From CAVWDU01 sp963840725 (GTDB lineage: Bacteria; Pseudomonadota; Gammaproteobacteria; Pseudomonadales; Halieaceae), in the NCBI GenBank assembly GCA_963840725.1, contig CAWIZY010000030.1, positions 1-37,333 on the forward strand: 37,333 nucleotides of DNA. Direction: 5' to 3'. Within the stretch, counting starts at the first letter, position 1. Each line of letters opens with the position of its first letter. Below, piece after piece: positions 8,420-16,142 of the stretch. Both the position numbers and the translations under genes were made by a program. Under the pieces are notes generated by a model. The model was not told the DNA's origin. It saw only the letters and a list, made by a program, of their open reading frames with translations, and searched no databases.

Positions 8420-9319
8420 TCAGGAGGACTTTTTTATCTGCTCAATAAGCCAGCGCAAGCCGTCGTCATTCTGGCGAGACTGCTGATACTGGATCATTTC
8501 ACGCATAACAGGGAACTCGAACGGCAATGGCGCAATCGCGATATCCAGCCGCTTTGCAAACATTTTCGCGAGTCGCTCGTGCATTACCGTCAGTTTCATC
8601 GTATTGACCACCATCTCGGGGGCGATGAGAAATGAGGAGACCCGCATATCAATCTGCCGTTTTCGCTTGGACTGCAGAAGATGGGCCTCCGCAAAAGAAT
8701 TGCGAGACTGCCGGCCGAGTTCCACCACTACGTGCCCGGCCCGGTAGAAATTCTCCTCGCTGATACTGCGATTATTGAAAACGGGATTTTTTGCCCATCC
8801 CACTACGACATACTTTTCTTCAAAAAGAATTTCAGCCGGATGATCAGCGGAGATATGCCCCTCCGGACCGATAAACAGGTCCAGTGCGCCCTGGTCCAGT
8901 AGCGGCTGCGTTAGCTCAGAAGGGTGGGCGCAGTCCATGGTGATACCGGGTGCGTCCCGCCCCAGCCGGTGGATTAACTCAGGAAATAGCACTGCCAGCA
9001 GGTAATCCGAGGTCGCGATCCGAAAACGCCGTTGGGAAGTGCTTGGGTCGAAATGACTTCCTTCGGTCACCAGGATATCAATGCCCTGCAGTAGTGCCTT
9101 GAGCGGCTCCTTCATTCTAAGGGCGACTGCAGTCGGCACCATGCTTTTCCCGTGCTGGATGAACAGGGGTTCGTTGAGGTGCTCACGCAGGCGGGACAGC
9201 GCGGCACTCATCGCAGGCTGGCTTACGTTGACGCGTTCCGCGGCGCGGGTGACGCTTTGCTCTTCCAGCAGGGCGTCCAGCGCCACAAGTAGATTCAGGT
9301 CCAGGGTCTTAAATCGCAT
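8420..9319 (-). CDS. LysR-family transcriptional regulator (NodD-like)
   Basis: The 299-residue protein has an N-terminal winged HTH at about residues 6-65 (LDLNLLVALDALLEEQSVTRAAERVNVSQPAMSAALSRLR, split over the recognition helix) and a C-terminal effector-binding domain. The opening resembles NodD/LinR-type regulators that respond to aromatic compounds. It is divergent from the plus-strand catabolic operon starting at 9495 and upstream of the receptor gene on its own strand, so it is well placed to control both. LysR proteins typically bind the divergent spacer and activate on binding a pathway intermediate. The inducer cannot be inferred. Confidence 0.92.
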   Translation of the reverse strand: MRFKTLDLNLLVALDALLEEQSVTRAAERVNVSQPAMSAALSRLREHLNEPLFIQHGKSMVPTAVALRMKEPLKALLQGIDILVTEGSHFDPSTSQRRFRIATSDYLLAVLFPELIHRLGRDAPGITMDCAHPSELTQPLLDQGALDLFIGPEGHISADHPAEILFEEKYVVVGWAKNPVFNNRSISEENFYRAGHVVVELGRQSRNSFAEAHLLQSKRKRQIDMRVSSFLIAPEMVVNTMKLTVMHERLAKMFAKRLDIAIAPLPFEFPVMREMIQYQQSRQNDDGLRWLIEQIKKSS

Positions 9320-9494
9320 GGCTCTTATCTATAAATAAAATGTATGAACTAGAATCCATATAAACAATTTTTCATATCCAAGGTCAAGTGGCATGATCGG
9401 TGCCATCTAATAACGATCCTCACCCGGGTTTAACGCTGGCATCCTGTGACCCACGCCATTGATTCGCCACGAGTGATATAGAAAGGAGAAAATT
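9320..9494. promoter_or_regulatory. Divergent control region between LysR gene and upper-pathway operon
   Basis: The 175-base spacer separates the divergent LysR gene and the MBL-fold gene. The LysR-proximal third (9320-9375) is strongly A/T-rich with candidate -10 elements on both strands, the usual setting for LysR-type control. GAAAGGAG at 9481-9488 is the ribosome site for the ATG at 9495. I could not fix a unique T-N11-A operator by eye. Confidence 0.45.
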
Positions 9495-10466
9495 ATGAAG
9501 TTTTCGCATCTATTTGGGCTGGTCGTAATAATGCTGGCCGCCTCTTATCCCTTGAATGCGCAAGACCTCACCCCTGCCAATGAATGGATAACACTGGGTA
9601 CCAGTGCGGGTCCGATTCCGGATGCCGTGCGCTCCCAGCCCGCGAACGCGCTGGTTGTTGGTGGTAACGTTTACCTTGCTGATGCGGGTGACGGTACGGC
9701 TGGTCGTCTTGCCACTGCGGGGTATTCCCACAAAGATGTACGCGCAATCTTTATCAGTCATCTGCACTTTGATCACACTGGGGGTATTCCTGCCATCCTT
9801 GCCCTGCGCTGGCAAACATCAGCCCGTCAGCCGATCACGATTTACGGCCCGCCCGGAACACGCGAGACGGTAGAGGGCATATTTGCCTTCATGAAGTACG
9901 GGGCTTTAGGCGCCTATGGCGTGCCGGGTGCAAGCCCCAAGCCCGCGAACTACCAGGTTGAGGTGGTAGAACTCGAGGATGGATCAACCATCGATACTGA
10001 CGACTTCACCTTAACTGCTGTCAGGAATACGCACTACAGCTGGCCTGAGGGTAGTGAAGAGTGGAAAAAATTCCAGTCGTTTGCCTTCAAATTCGAGTTA
10101 CCTGACAGGTCCATCGTTTACACCGGTGATACCGGTCCCAGCAGCACCATTGAAAAACTGGCGCAAAATGCTGATCTCCTGGTGAGTGAGATGATGGATA
10201 TTGACAAGACGGTCGAAGCGGTTAGGCGCGCAAACCCGAATATGCCCGACCAGGCACTCAAGAACATGAGGTCTCACCTGACCGCACACCATGTCACTCC
10301 TGAACAAGTGGGCGAGATGGCGACACGTGCCAAGGTAAAAAAGCTGGTCGCAACACACTTGGCGCCAGCGATGCTGGAATCTTCAGAAGTCGACTATTAC
10401 ACCAAGCGCGTTCGGTCCGAATTTGACGGTGATTTTGTCATTGCCAGTGACCTGGATCGCTTTTAA
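9495..10466 (+). CDS. Exported MBL-fold metallo-hydrolase
   Basis: The 323-residue protein begins with a signal peptide (hydrophobic run to about residue 20, cleavage near LNA-Q), so it is probably periplasmic. The metallo-beta-lactamase metal motif is HLHFDH at 89-94, with further candidate ligands D212 (YTGDTG) and H288 (ATHLAP). This fold includes lactonases, arylsulfatases, phosphodiesterases and RNase Z-like enzymes. It is the first gene of the plus-strand operon and has a strong ribosome site. Periplasmic hydrolysis of an ester, lactone or sulfate on the imported aromatic would fit the context, but the reaction is not established. Confidence 0.88.
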   Translation: MKFSHLFGLVVIMLAASYPLNAQDLTPANEWITLGTSAGPIPDAVRSQPANALVVGGNVYLADAGDGTAGRLATAGYSHKDVRAIFISHLHFDHTGGIPAILALRWQTSARQPITIYGPPGTRETVEGIFAFMKYGALGAYGVPGASPKPANYQVEVVELEDGSTIDTDDFTLTAVRNTHYSWPEGSEEWKKFQSFAFKFELPDRSIVYTGDTGPSSTIEKLAQNADLLVSEMMDIDKTVEAVRRANPNMPDQALKNMRSHLTAHHVTPEQVGEMATRAKVKKLVATHLAPAMLESSEVDYYTKRVRSEFDGDFVIASDLDRF

Positions 10467-10504
10467 CACCCGTTCACGCACAAACGTCATTCTAGGAAAT
10501 TCCA

Positions 10505-11668
10505 ATGTTTAAATACTTTCCAACCAATTATGTATGGAACCTGTCAGTCGATCTTGCTATCGAGATGGGTGCGCGAATTGGCGAAATTGAAGCCATGTGC
10601 GCACCGCTTCAGGAAGTCGCCAAAAAGCCCGATGCGGAGGGAACCCAGGCCTTTCGTGATACATGGGAAAAGATGGCCGATCAGCTGTGTGAGTTAGCGC
10701 AGGAAGATGAATCCAGAGGGCGTTTGTTCTCAGCCGGCGAAAAGTACGGTCGTGCCGCTTCCTACCTGCTTACCTGCGAGCGTCTACAGGCCCACAATGC
10801 GCCGAACCGACTGGATCTTTACAAGCGCATGCTGGATCTGTTCGAAAAGGGCACGCACCTGGCAGGTGAAAACTGTGAGCGAGTAGAGATCCCTTATGAA
10901 GGAAAACATATTTCCGGCTTATTGGTACAGGCTGAGAATGTCACAGGGCCTGCGCCACTGTTAGTGCAAGTCAATGGCCTGGATTCAACCAAGGAAATGA
11001 AGTACCGCGTTGGCCTGCCCGCATGGCTGGCCAAGCGGGGTGTGTCGTCACTCATTATTGATCAACCAGGTACCGGCGAAGCCCTGCGTCTGCAAAACCT
11101 GACCGCGCGCTATGACTCAGAGCATTGGGCAAGCCCGGTGTTTGATTGGCTGGAGGCACGCGACGATGTCGATGCCAAGCGTATCGGCATGGAAGGCGTA
11201 TCACTGGGCGGCTATTTTTGCCCGCGCGCTGTGGCCTTTGAACGGCGTTTTGCCTGCGGTGTTTGCTGGGGCGCTAATCATGATTGGCGGGATGTGCAAA
11301 AACGTCGCCTGGAAAATGAGGGTGACTTCCCCGTGCCCCACTATTGGGCGCACGTTTGCTGGGTCTGGGGTGCCAAAGATATTGATGACTTCATGAAGAT
11401 TGCCGAGGACGTGCATCTCGATGGTGTAGCCGAGAAAATCAAGGTGCCGTTTCTGGTTACGCATGGCGAGAAAGACTCACAAATTCCGCTCAAGTGGGCA
11501 GAGCGGACTTATGAGCAACTGACCAACAGCCCCAAGCGGGAATTAAAAATATTTACCGAGCGTGAAGGCGGAGTACAGCATTCAAGCTTTGATAACAGCA
11601 TTAACGCTGGACACTACATTGCCGATTGGGTCGCAGAAACCCTGGGCGGCCGAGTCGAGAAATCTTGA
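10505..11668 (+). CDS. Alpha/beta hydrolase resembling 2,6-dihydropseudooxynicotine-type C-C hydrolases
   Basis: The 387-residue protein has a helical N-terminal part (about 1-125) followed by an alpha/beta-hydrolase core. The nucleophile elbow is GVSLGGY with Ser233; Asp324 (HGEKD) and His359 (GGVQHS) complete the likely triad. This layout, a long helical N-terminal lid and a FrsA/DUF1100-like core, is that of the nicotine-pathway C-C hydrolase acting on 2,6-dihydropseudooxynicotine and related enzymes cleaving beta-diketone-type bonds. It lies 10 bases upstream of an extradiol dioxygenase gene, so hydrolysis of the ring-cleavage product is the natural hypothesis. An esterase role remains possible. 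The ribosome site is AGGA 8 bases before the ATG. Confidence 0.85.
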   Translation: MFKYFPTNYVWNLSVDLAIEMGARIGEIEAMCAPLQEVAKKPDAEGTQAFRDTWEKMADQLCELAQEDESRGRLFSAGEKYGRAASYLLTCERLQAHNAPNRLDLYKRMLDLFEKGTHLAGENCERVEIPYEGKHISGLLVQAENVTGPAPLLVQVNGLDSTKEMKYRVGLPAWLAKRGVSSLIIDQPGTGEALRLQNLTARYDSEHWASPVFDWLEARDDVDAKRIGMEGVSLGGYFCPRAVAFERRFACGVCWGANHDWRDVQKRRLENEGDFPVPHYWAHVCWVWGAKDIDDFMKIAEDVHLDGVAEKIKVPFLVTHGEKDSQIPLKWAERTYEQLTNSPKRELKIFTEREGGVQHSSFDNSINAGHYIADWVAETLGGRVEKS

Positions 11669-11678
11669 GGAGATGAGC

Positions 11679-12608
11679 ATGAATATTGTTGGACCCGATG
11701 CGCTGATTTTTGGTGTAGACGATTTTGAAGCCTGTAAGCAATTCCTGCTGGACTATGGTCTGGATGACGCGGGTAATGGTCGCTTTGAAGCTTTGGATGG
11801 TACCGCGGTCATAATTGCCGAGAGGGATGATCCATCCCTGCCTGCCGCTCTGGAAACCGGCAGCATGTTACGTAAAACGGTTTATGGCGTTGCTGATCAG
11901 GCCACTCTCGATGCTATTGCCCAAGAATTGGGCACAGACCGTGAAGTCCACAAACTCGATGACGGCTCCCTAGAGACAGTGGATGACCTGGGTTTTGTGT
12001 TGGGCTTCCAGGTTACGGTAAGGAAAAAACTGTCGCTGCCCGCAGTAAAGACCAACCTCCCGGGTTCATCCGATCTGCGGCCGATCAACGATGTAGCCGT
12101 CAGCACCGACGCACAGCCCAAGCCTGTTAGTCTTTCCCATGTGGTTTATTTTGTGCCTGATTTCGCTAAGGGGGAGGCTTTCTACAGCGAGCGCCTGGGG
12201 TTTGTAACCACCGATCGCTTCACCAACGTCGGTCCCTTTATGCGCCCAGCCGGCACCCAGGATCATCACACAATGTTCATGATCCAGACACCACCGCATA
12301 TGCAAGGCTGCGAGCATTTTACTTTTCACATGACCGGCCCCAGCGATGTTATGCAGGCCGGAACCAATATGGTGAACAAGGGCTACCAGAGTTTCTGGGG
12401 GCCTGGCCGTCATATTTTTGGATCAAACTGGTTCTGGTATTTCAAGAGCCCGCTGGGCTGCAACATGGAATACGACGCGGATATGGATCTCCATGATGAG
12501 AGCTGGACTGCCCGAGAAGCAGGTATGGCAGCCGATAATTCGCAGGTGTTCCTGATGGAGTATCGAGAAAAGTGGGCACCCATGGGGCCGCCTCCCGGGA
12601 AGAACTGA
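11679..12608 (+). CDS. Type I extradiol ring-cleavage dioxygenase (VOC superfamily)
   Basis: The 309-residue protein consists of two vicinal-oxygen-chelate modules: a degenerate N-terminal one (about 1-115) and a catalytic C-terminal one (about 150-270). His154 (SLSHVV), His213 (CEHF) and Glu264 (NMEYDAD) form the expected 2-His-1-carboxylate Fe(II) site, at nearly the same numbering as biphenyl-diol dioxygenase BphC. The family opens catecholic rings next to the diol. I chose the ATG at 11679 because GAGGAG ends 6 bases before it; the ATG at 11673 directly abuts that site. The following ferredoxin gene overlaps its 3' end. Substrate unknown, but a hydroxylated ring made by the neighbouring monooxygenase is likely. 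Confidence 0.85.
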   Translation: MNIVGPDALIFGVDDFEACKQFLLDYGLDDAGNGRFEALDGTAVIIAERDDPSLPAALETGSMLRKTVYGVADQATLDAIAQELGTDREVHKLDDGSLETVDDLGFVLGFQVTVRKKLSLPAVKTNLPGSSDLRPINDVAVSTDAQPKPVSLSHVVYFVPDFAKGEAFYSERLGFVTTDRFTNVGPFMRPAGTQDHHTMFMIQTPPHMQGCEHFTFHMTGPSDVMQAGTNMVNKGYQSFWGPGRHIFGSNWFWYFKSPLGCNMEYDADMDLHDESWTAREAGMAADNSQVFLMEYREKWAPMGPPPGKN

Positions 12609-13006
12609 TTGTTTTGGACGATAATGTTCCAGTGCGTGATGTTGCCTCGCCGGTAGATTCTCAAAGTGAGGTCAGGCTGTGCCACCTTGATGAACTTTCG
12701 GAAGGGCGTGCGACCGGATTTGACCCATTCGGAAATGGGCGGCCCAGCGTATTTGTAGTGAAAAAGGACTCTGCTTTGTATGCATACAGGGACCTGTGTC
12801 CGCATTACGGGACTACCCCATTGCCCTGGAAAAAAGACGAGTACCTGGACAGGGCCGGTGAAGTTATTGTCTGTGCGGCACATGGTGCACGGTTCGATAT
12901 CGAGTCCGGAAAGTGCCTCTCCGGGCCATGCCTAGGACAGTCGCTAACGGCAGTGGCGCTGCATTTCAGTAACGATGGTTATGTGACGGCAGAACTCGAT
13001 TCATAA
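12572..13006 (+). CDS. Rieske [2Fe-2S] ferredoxin-like protein
   Basis: Counting from a GTG at 12572, the protein has 144 residues. The cluster ligands are Cys76 and His78 (LCPHYG) and Cys101 and His104 (VCAAHGARFD), followed by SGKCLSGP, as in Rieske ferredoxins. Start choice is open: the GTG at 12572 overlaps the dioxygenase gene by 37 bases, whereas a TTG at 12614 would give a 130-residue protein starting just after the dioxygenase stop. Neither has a strong ribosome site. It probably carries electrons to the Rieske oxygenase at 15033 and perhaps to the VanA-type enzyme at 27533. A nitrite-reductase small-subunit-like protein is the alternative, less likely here. Confidence 0.85.
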   Translation: MGTHGAASREELIVLDDNVPVRDVASPVDSQSEVRLCHLDELSEGRATGFDPFGNGRPSVFVVKKDSALYAYRDLCPHYGTTPLPWKKDEYLDRAGEVIVCAAHGARFDIESGKCLSGPCLGQSLTAVALHFSNDGYVTAELDS

Positions 13007-13027
13007 CTCTGATTGGAGGAGAAGCCC

Positions 13028-14158
13028 ATGAGTGCTTCAGTTAAAAAAGTTTTGATTATCGGCGGTGGGTTTTCGGGTATGTCCGCAGCCATCAAGCTTT
13101 GCGCGCAGGGCGTTGACACGCACTTGCTGGAGATTGACCCCGACTGGCGTGCCGATGGCGCTGGTATCAGTGTCGGCGGCGCAACCTTGCGTGCCTTCGC
13201 CGACCTGGGTGTGCTGGAAGAGTTCCTGGAGCAGGGCAGTGCTCAGGAAGCGCTTGAGGTTATGGCGCCTACCGGGCAACTACTCCAGAAGATACCCAAT
13301 CCCCCCGTCGCTGGCGCAGATGTGCCCGGTGGTGGTGCTATCATGCGGCCCGTTCTTGCCCGGATTCTGTCCCGAAAAGTGGTAGAGGCAGGTGCGAAGG
13401 TAAGGCTGGGCTATACCTATAGCAGTATCGATCAGGACGACGACGGTGTAACCGTGTCCTTCGAAGATGGTAGTAGTGATCGCTTTGACCTGGTGATTGG
13501 TGCCGACGGGCTCTACTCGAAAACACGAGAATGGCTGCTGCCTGATGCGCCCAAGCCAGGATATAGCGGGCAGGGGGTTTGGCGAGCCGTGTTGCCGCGC
13601 CCACCAGAAGCAGAAAACACCATGATGTGGGTGGGGCCACACCTTAAAGCAGGTATTAATCCAATGTCGAAGGACGAGGTGTATCTGTTTCTGACGGAAG
13701 ACAAGAAGGTAAAAGAGCGTGTTGCGGAGGAAGAATTGGTTCCCCGTCTTAAAGAATTGATGAGCACGTTTCCGGCACCGCTTTTACAGTTGTTGCGCGA
13801 CCAGGTGGATGAAACGTCACAGGTCCTGCTCAGGCCGTTGGAAGGATTGCTGGTACCTCTACCCTGGTTTCGTGGTCGTGTCGTGCTGATCGGCGATACG
13901 GTACATGCCACCACACCGCATCTGGCGTCTGGGGCATGTATTGGCATTGAGGATGCCATTGTGCTGGCGGAAGAATTGGCCGGCAGGGATACGCTCGAGG
14001 GCGCGCTGGATGCTTTTCAACAGCGTCGCTGGGAGCGCTGCCGCATGGTCGTGGAGAACTCAGGCCGCCTTGGCCAGATCGAAATTGAAGGCGGTGATAA
14101 ACAGGAACACGCCAGAATCATGCAAGAGTCAATGCAGGCTCTGGCGCAGCCCATTTAG
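13028..14158 (+). CDS. Class A FAD-dependent aromatic monooxygenase
   Basis: The 376-residue flavoprotein has all three fingerprints of single-component aromatic hydroxylases: GGGFSG at residues 12-17 for FAD ADP binding, GADG at 158-161, and GD at 289-290 (LIGDTVHATTPH), which contacts the FAD ribityl and phosphates. These enzymes use NAD(P)H and O2 to hydroxylate phenolic rings, sometimes with loss of a carboxyl group (salicylate-hydroxylase type). The ATG at 13028 has GGAGGAG 6 bases upstream. Between the ring-cleavage dioxygenase and the GST, it probably prepares the diol for cleavage. Substrate unresolved. Confidence 0.9.
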   Translation: MSASVKKVLIIGGGFSGMSAAIKLCAQGVDTHLLEIDPDWRADGAGISVGGATLRAFADLGVLEEFLEQGSAQEALEVMAPTGQLLQKIPNPPVAGADVPGGGAIMRPVLARILSRKVVEAGAKVRLGYTYSSIDQDDDGVTVSFEDGSSDRFDLVIGADGLYSKTREWLLPDAPKPGYSGQGVWRAVLPRPPEAENTMMWVGPHLKAGINPMSKDEVYLFLTEDKKVKERVAEEELVPRLKELMSTFPAPLLQLLRDQVDETSQVLLRPLEGLLVPLPWFRGRVVLIGDTVHATTPHLASGACIGIEDAIVLAEELAGRDTLEGALDAFQQRRWERCRMVVENSGRLGQIEIEGGDKQEHARIMQESMQALAQPI

Positions 14159-14214
14159 TCACCCGCGGAATCCTTTGACGGTCAATTGGGAGTCGATGAA
14201 AGCAGGGCAGAATA

Positions 14215-15006
14215 ATGTTGTATCTGTACCATAACGACATGTCAGTCTGTGCGCAGAAAGTGCGCATGGTATTGGCGCATAAAGCACTGGATTGGGAAGG
14301 AAGCAACCTGAACTTGCGCGCGGGGGAGCAATTTTCCCCGGATTTCCTTCGCATCAGCCCCAACGGCCTGGTTCCGGTATTGCTTCATGAAGACGAGGTC
14401 ATTCTCGAATCGAATGCGATCGTTCAGTACCTGGACGAGGTCTTTCCCGACTCGCCCCTGCTGTCGCTAAATGCGGTGGAGCGAGCGCAGACCCGAGGCT
14501 GGTTAATTCGACTCGATGCCGGCCTGCATGAGCAGGTGGCTGTTATCAGTTTTTGCGTGGCGTTTCGCCATCAATTGTTGCAACGCCATACCACCAGCGA
14601 ATCGCTGCAAGATTTTTTTGAGCAGATTTCCGACCCTTCTCGCCGCGCCGTCATGGAAGATATTGTCACTAACGGCCTGGAGTCACCGCGGCTCCGGTTG
14701 GCGGCCCTGGCGTATAAAAAGCTCATTGGCGACATGGCGGCAGCATTGGCCGGTAGCGAGTGGTTGGTAGGCGGAGAAATCAGCCTGGCGGACTTTGCGA
14801 TGCTCCCTTATATCGAGCGTCTGGAGCAGTTGCAGCTATCCGGTTGGTGGGAGGCATATCCGCAGCTGAACCAGTGGTTGGCCCAGCTGCGAACCACTCA
14901 GGCTTACACGGTAGGCGTACGTGAGTGGAGCAATCCATCTTACATCCAGTTGATGAACGAATCAGGCTCAGTGGCATGGCCTCACATGAAGGCGCTATTG
15001 GAATAA
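14215..15006 (+). CDS. Glutathione S-transferase family protein
   Basis: The 263-residue protein has an N-terminal thioredoxin-like domain opening MLYLYHNDMSVCAQKVR, where SVC (10-12) sits at the catalytic position. VPVLL and the ESNAI motif for the gamma-glutamyl moiety follow, then a helical C-terminal domain ending in a longer tail than usual. It resembles GSTs in lignin-related clusters (LigE/LigF-like and maleylpyruvate-isomerase-like), but the class cannot be settled by eye. It is the second GST in this locus, on the opposite strand from the first. Roles to consider are cis-trans isomerisation of a ring-cleavage product, ether cleavage, or dehalogenation. The ribosome site is weak. Confidence 0.85.
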   Translation: MLYLYHNDMSVCAQKVRMVLAHKALDWEGSNLNLRAGEQFSPDFLRISPNGLVPVLLHEDEVILESNAIVQYLDEVFPDSPLLSLNAVERAQTRGWLIRLDAGLHEQVAVISFCVAFRHQLLQRHTTSESLQDFFEQISDPSRRAVMEDIVTNGLESPRLRLAALAYKKLIGDMAAALAGSEWLVGGEISLADFAMLPYIERLEQLQLSGWWEAYPQLNQWLAQLRTTQAYTVGVREWSNPSYIQLMNESGSVAWPHMKALLE

Positions 15007-15032
15007 TTGCAAATCAAAACGAGGAGAAAATA

Positions 15033-16112
15033 ATGGCAATACCAACAATGCATATCCCCGGTGTGAGCGACACGACAGATGAGACAAGAACCCCTTTTCC
15101 TATGGATCAGTGGTACGTGGCGGCTCTCGGTAAGGAACTGACCGATAAACCTCTGGCTCGTACCCTGCTTTGTAACAAGGTGGTTATGTTTCGCGACGGC
15201 GAGGGAAAAGCATTTGCGCTCGAAGACCGATGCTGTCACCGCGCCTTGCCCCTTTCCTCAGGTACCGTCGAGGCCTGTGGTATTCGCTGCGGTTACCACG
15301 GCATGCTCTATGACGGGCAGGGGCAGTGCCTGGAGGTTCCGGGACAGAATATGGTACCGCCACGTGCCAAAGTGAAGAAATATCATGTGGAAGAAAAAGA
15401 CAGCATTATCTGGATCTGGTTTGGCCGCGATGAGGCCGCAGCGCCCAGTTGTGCACCGCCAGACTACACCGTCCACAGCAGCGGCGATTACATCTGGGAC
15501 GGTTCCGCCTTTCACTACGAGGCGCCATATCAGCTGATTCACGATAACCTGCTTGACCTGAGCCATCTTGGTTACGTCCACCTGAAAACCATCGGCGGCG
15601 ATGCCAATACGCACATGAATGCCGAGATGAAAGTGAAGGCAGAGGATGACAGCGTGCGTGTCGTCCGGCACATGCTCAATTCTGCACCGCCACCTACGTA
15701 TACTGCTGCTTACCCCTTTAAAGGCCTGATCGACCGTTGGCAGGAGATTGAGTTTTACCCCAGCCATCTGCGCATCTGGACGGGGGCGGTTGACGCTGGC
15801 AGTGAAGATATCAATAATCCGGCGAGAGTAGGCTTTCACATGCGGGGCTTCCATGGCGTCACTCCGGAAACAGAATCTACGGCTCACTATATATGGACTA
15901 TCGCGACCAATCCCGAGTCCAATGAGGAGGAGGTGCTGAAGAAGGTTGTCGATCAGACCGCGATGACTTTCGACGAGGACAAAGTGGTGATCGAAGACCA
16001 GTATGCCAATATGCTCAGCTTCGGTGAGGCGCCTTTGGTAAGCATCCATGTAGATGCCGGTGCAAATCGGGCCCGCCGTATTGTAGATCAGCTCAGAACT
16101 GTGGCGAAGTAG
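15033..16112 (+). CDS. Rieske non-heme iron oxygenase, oxygenase subunit
   Basis: The 359-residue protein begins at the ATG at 15033 (GAGGAG upstream). Its Rieske domain uses Cys67, His69, Cys86 and His89 (RCCHRA and IRCGYHG). The catalytic domain has DNLLDLSHLGYVH, giving His178 and His183 as mononuclear iron ligands. The layout is that of the phthalate-dioxygenase/VanA family, three-component or ferredoxin-fed monooxygenases that often remove O-methyl groups or hydroxylate. It follows the GST by 26 bases and precedes the sulfatase by 30, so all are probably one transcript. The partner reductase is not adjacent; the Rieske ferredoxin two genes upstream is the likely donor. Confidence 0.9.
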   Translation: MAIPTMHIPGVSDTTDETRTPFPMDQWYVAALGKELTDKPLARTLLCNKVVMFRDGEGKAFALEDRCCHRALPLSSGTVEACGIRCGYHGMLYDGQGQCLEVPGQNMVPPRAKVKKYHVEEKDSIIWIWFGRDEAAAPSCAPPDYTVHSSGDYIWDGSAFHYEAPYQLIHDNLLDLSHLGYVHLKTIGGDANTHMNAEMKVKAEDDSVRVVRHMLNSAPPPTYTAAYPFKGLIDRWQEIEFYPSHLRIWTGAVDAGSEDINNPARVGFHMRGFHGVTPETESTAHYIWTIATNPESNEEEVLKKVVDQTAMTFDEDKVVIEDQYANMLSFGEAPLVSIHVDAGANRARRIVDQLRTVAK

Positions 16113-16142
16113 CTCTCCATGTCGCGTTTCAAGGGGACAATT

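Noticed and set aside
15258..16049. 263-codon minus-strand frame
   Set aside because: It is antisense to the Rieske oxygenase, whose motifs are intact; its translation shows no domain.
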